In this document: one piece after another, positions 14,338 through 15,116 of the stretch
How the letters are laid out: each line of letters begins with the position of its first letter
Position numbering within the stretch: the stretch's first letter is position 1
Source: Clostridiales bacterium
GTDB taxonomy: Bacteria; Bacillota; Clostridia; Lachnospirales; CAG-274
NCBI GenBank assembly: GCA_021203425.1
Contig: JAJQBF010000148.1
Span: forward strand, 1 to 15,116
Direction: 5' to 3'
Length of the DNA: 15,116 nt
Notes under the pieces: generated by a model
Database searches by the model: none
The model's input: only the letters and a program-made list of their open reading frames with translations
Told to the model about the DNA's origin: nothing
Program-made: the position numbers and the translations under genes

Positions 14338-14901
14338 TTATGCAAATAATTTTTCCAAAAGAAAAAATATGCTTTCCTTTGCCTCTTCGATATCCTGTTC
14401 TCCTTTTATTATGCAGAATAAAACGATAGCTAACACCATTGTAAGATATTGAGCCATAAAGCGGTTCAGTTTATCATCTTTTGAATAATTCTCTCTGAGA
14501 TGTTTCAAAACTTCGTTGTGTACAATGGCAATAGGGGAAAAAGCTACCCCTTGTACCATATAATTGTCGATTTGTTTAAAATTAAAATTATATTTGCCCT
14601 CTTTAAAATTTTCTATAAATTTGCTGAAGAAAACTTTATAATATTTGCATAAATTATCCGATTGAGCCGCCTCTGAGGCCTTTGTCATACAGTCATTAAC
14701 AAGCTCATTTATCAAAAATGACAGAAAGTCATATTTATCGTTAAAATGCTTATAGAAAGTTCCTCTGCCAACCATAGCGTTGTCGCAAATTTCGTTTACG
14801 GTTATATCGGAAAAATTTTTGCGTTTTGAAAGATCTTCCAACGATTTAATCAAAGCCAGATATGTTTTTTTGACTCTTAAATCCATTTTTTCACTTAACA
14901 T
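14338..14901 (-). CDS. TetR/AcrR-family transcriptional regulator
   Basis: The product is 187 residues. The N-terminal helix-turn-helix (about 30-60) is typical: FSDITVNEICDNAMVGRGTF followed by YKHFNDKYDFLSFL. The C-terminal ligand domain is hydrophobic near its end (FMAQYLTMVLAIVLFCIIKG) and has no assigned ligand. ATG 14901 has GAGGTG six bases upstream. The gene is divergent from a gene starting at 15088, and inverted repeats between them are likely operators, the usual layout for a TetR repressor of an exporter or detoxifying enzyme. It heads a two-gene unit with the small membrane protein. Confidence 0.9.
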   Translation of the reverse strand: MLSEKMDLRVKKTYLALIKSLEDLSKRKNFSDITVNEICDNAMVGRGTFYKHFNDKYDFLSFLINELVNDCMTKASEAAQSDNLCKYYKVFFSKFIENFKEGKYNFNFKQIDNYMVQGVAFSPIAIVHNEVLKHLRENYSKDDKLNRFMAQYLTMVLAIVLFCIIKGEQDIEEAKESIFFLLEKLFA

Positions 14902-14922
14902 TTACAGCACCTCTTGTGTTTT

Positions 14923-15087
14923 AAGAATCAATTTTGAAAATTTGTTCATTAATTAACATTATCCAAATATTGATTCTTGTTTTTTCTTCCTTATCATACT
15001 ATACTATAAAAATAAACAAATGTCAAATATTAATTTTAACTGTGATAACTGACACATATAATTTTAATAAAGGGGGAAATTCACAAA
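14923..15087. promoter_or_regulatory. Divergent intergenic region with candidate TetR operators and promoter
   Basis: A perfect 10-bp inverted repeat AAGAATCAAT (14923-14932) / ATTGATTCTT (14969-14978) encloses a 16-bp near-palindrome TGTTCATTAATTAACA (14943-14958, one mismatched pair). On the plus strand TTGTTT (14977-14982), 17 bases, then TATACT (15000-15005) is a plausible promoter for the gene at 15088; its -35 touches the right repeat arm. Repression of both genes by TetR would fit this layout. The repeats are seen; the regulation is inferred. Confidence 0.45.
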
Positions 15088-15116
15088 ATGCATTTACCAT
15101 CAATATTATATAAAAC
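15088..15116 (+). CDS. Start of a divergent gene, cut by the right edge
   Basis: ATG 15088 follows AGGGGG (15071-15076) with an 11-base gap, and the nine visible codons read MHLPSILYK. The position opposite a TetR gene suggests a TetR-controlled function such as an efflux pump, but nothing in nine residues identifies the product. Confidence 0.45.

Noticed and set aside
1..15116. tRNA, rRNA or CRISPR arrays
   Set aside because: No cloverleaf-like segment, no ribosomal RNA sequence and no regularly spaced repeats of 25-40 bases were seen on either strand.

Overview
The window looks like a chromosomal segment from an anaerobic, plant-polysaccharide-degrading Clostridia-type Firmicute. The signs are AT-rich intergenic DNA, strong GGAGG-type ribosome binding sites, dockerin and SLH-like modules on pectin-acting esterases, a desulfoferrodoxin and a DUF134/NifX/Mrp cluster. 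No species can be named from the sequence alone.

Left part (1-8513, minus strand). Reading in the direction of transcription there is rmuC, then a very large secreted protein combining a pectin methylesterase (CE8), a rhamnogalacturonan acetylesterase-like SGNH esterase (CE12) and a C-terminal type I dockerin. It is followed by a second CE12-type esterase with a degenerate SLH-like tail and no visible signal peptide, and by a shortened YkvI-like membrane protein. The two esterase genes form a pectin/rhamnogalacturonan side-chain and methyl-ester removal module. Hairpins separate the units.

Middle part (8600-10804, plus strand). A consensus promoter (TTGACA, 17 bp, TATAAT) drives a DUF134 regulator, a NifX/NifB-type cluster-binding protein with a His/Cys-rich tail, an Mrp/NBP35-type ATPase and a two-iron desulfoferrodoxin (superoxide reductase). 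This reads as a metal-cluster carrier and oxidative-stress operon. Two 19-bp near-identical partial dyads lie just upstream of the NifX gene.

Right part (10805-15116). A roughly 320-bp non-coding stretch with two well-formed hairpins precedes an HxlR regulator and a GNAT acetyltransferase. Next is a pyridoxamine-5'-phosphate-oxidase-like flavoprotein whose 3' end has been hit by a 163-bp MITE-like element, with 9-bp terminal inverted repeats and a 5-bp target duplication. Then come a YeiH-type membrane protein with a strong terminator, a convergent three-helix membrane protein plus TetR regulator pair, and the first codons of a divergent gene at the right edge.

A caution for every reader: five genes are broken by seven one-base shifts, six of them in A/T runs and one in a short C/G run. 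Each gene reads through if one base is added or removed. This pattern looks more like uncorrected sequencing error than like seven independent gene deaths, so the broken genes are described by their restored frames.
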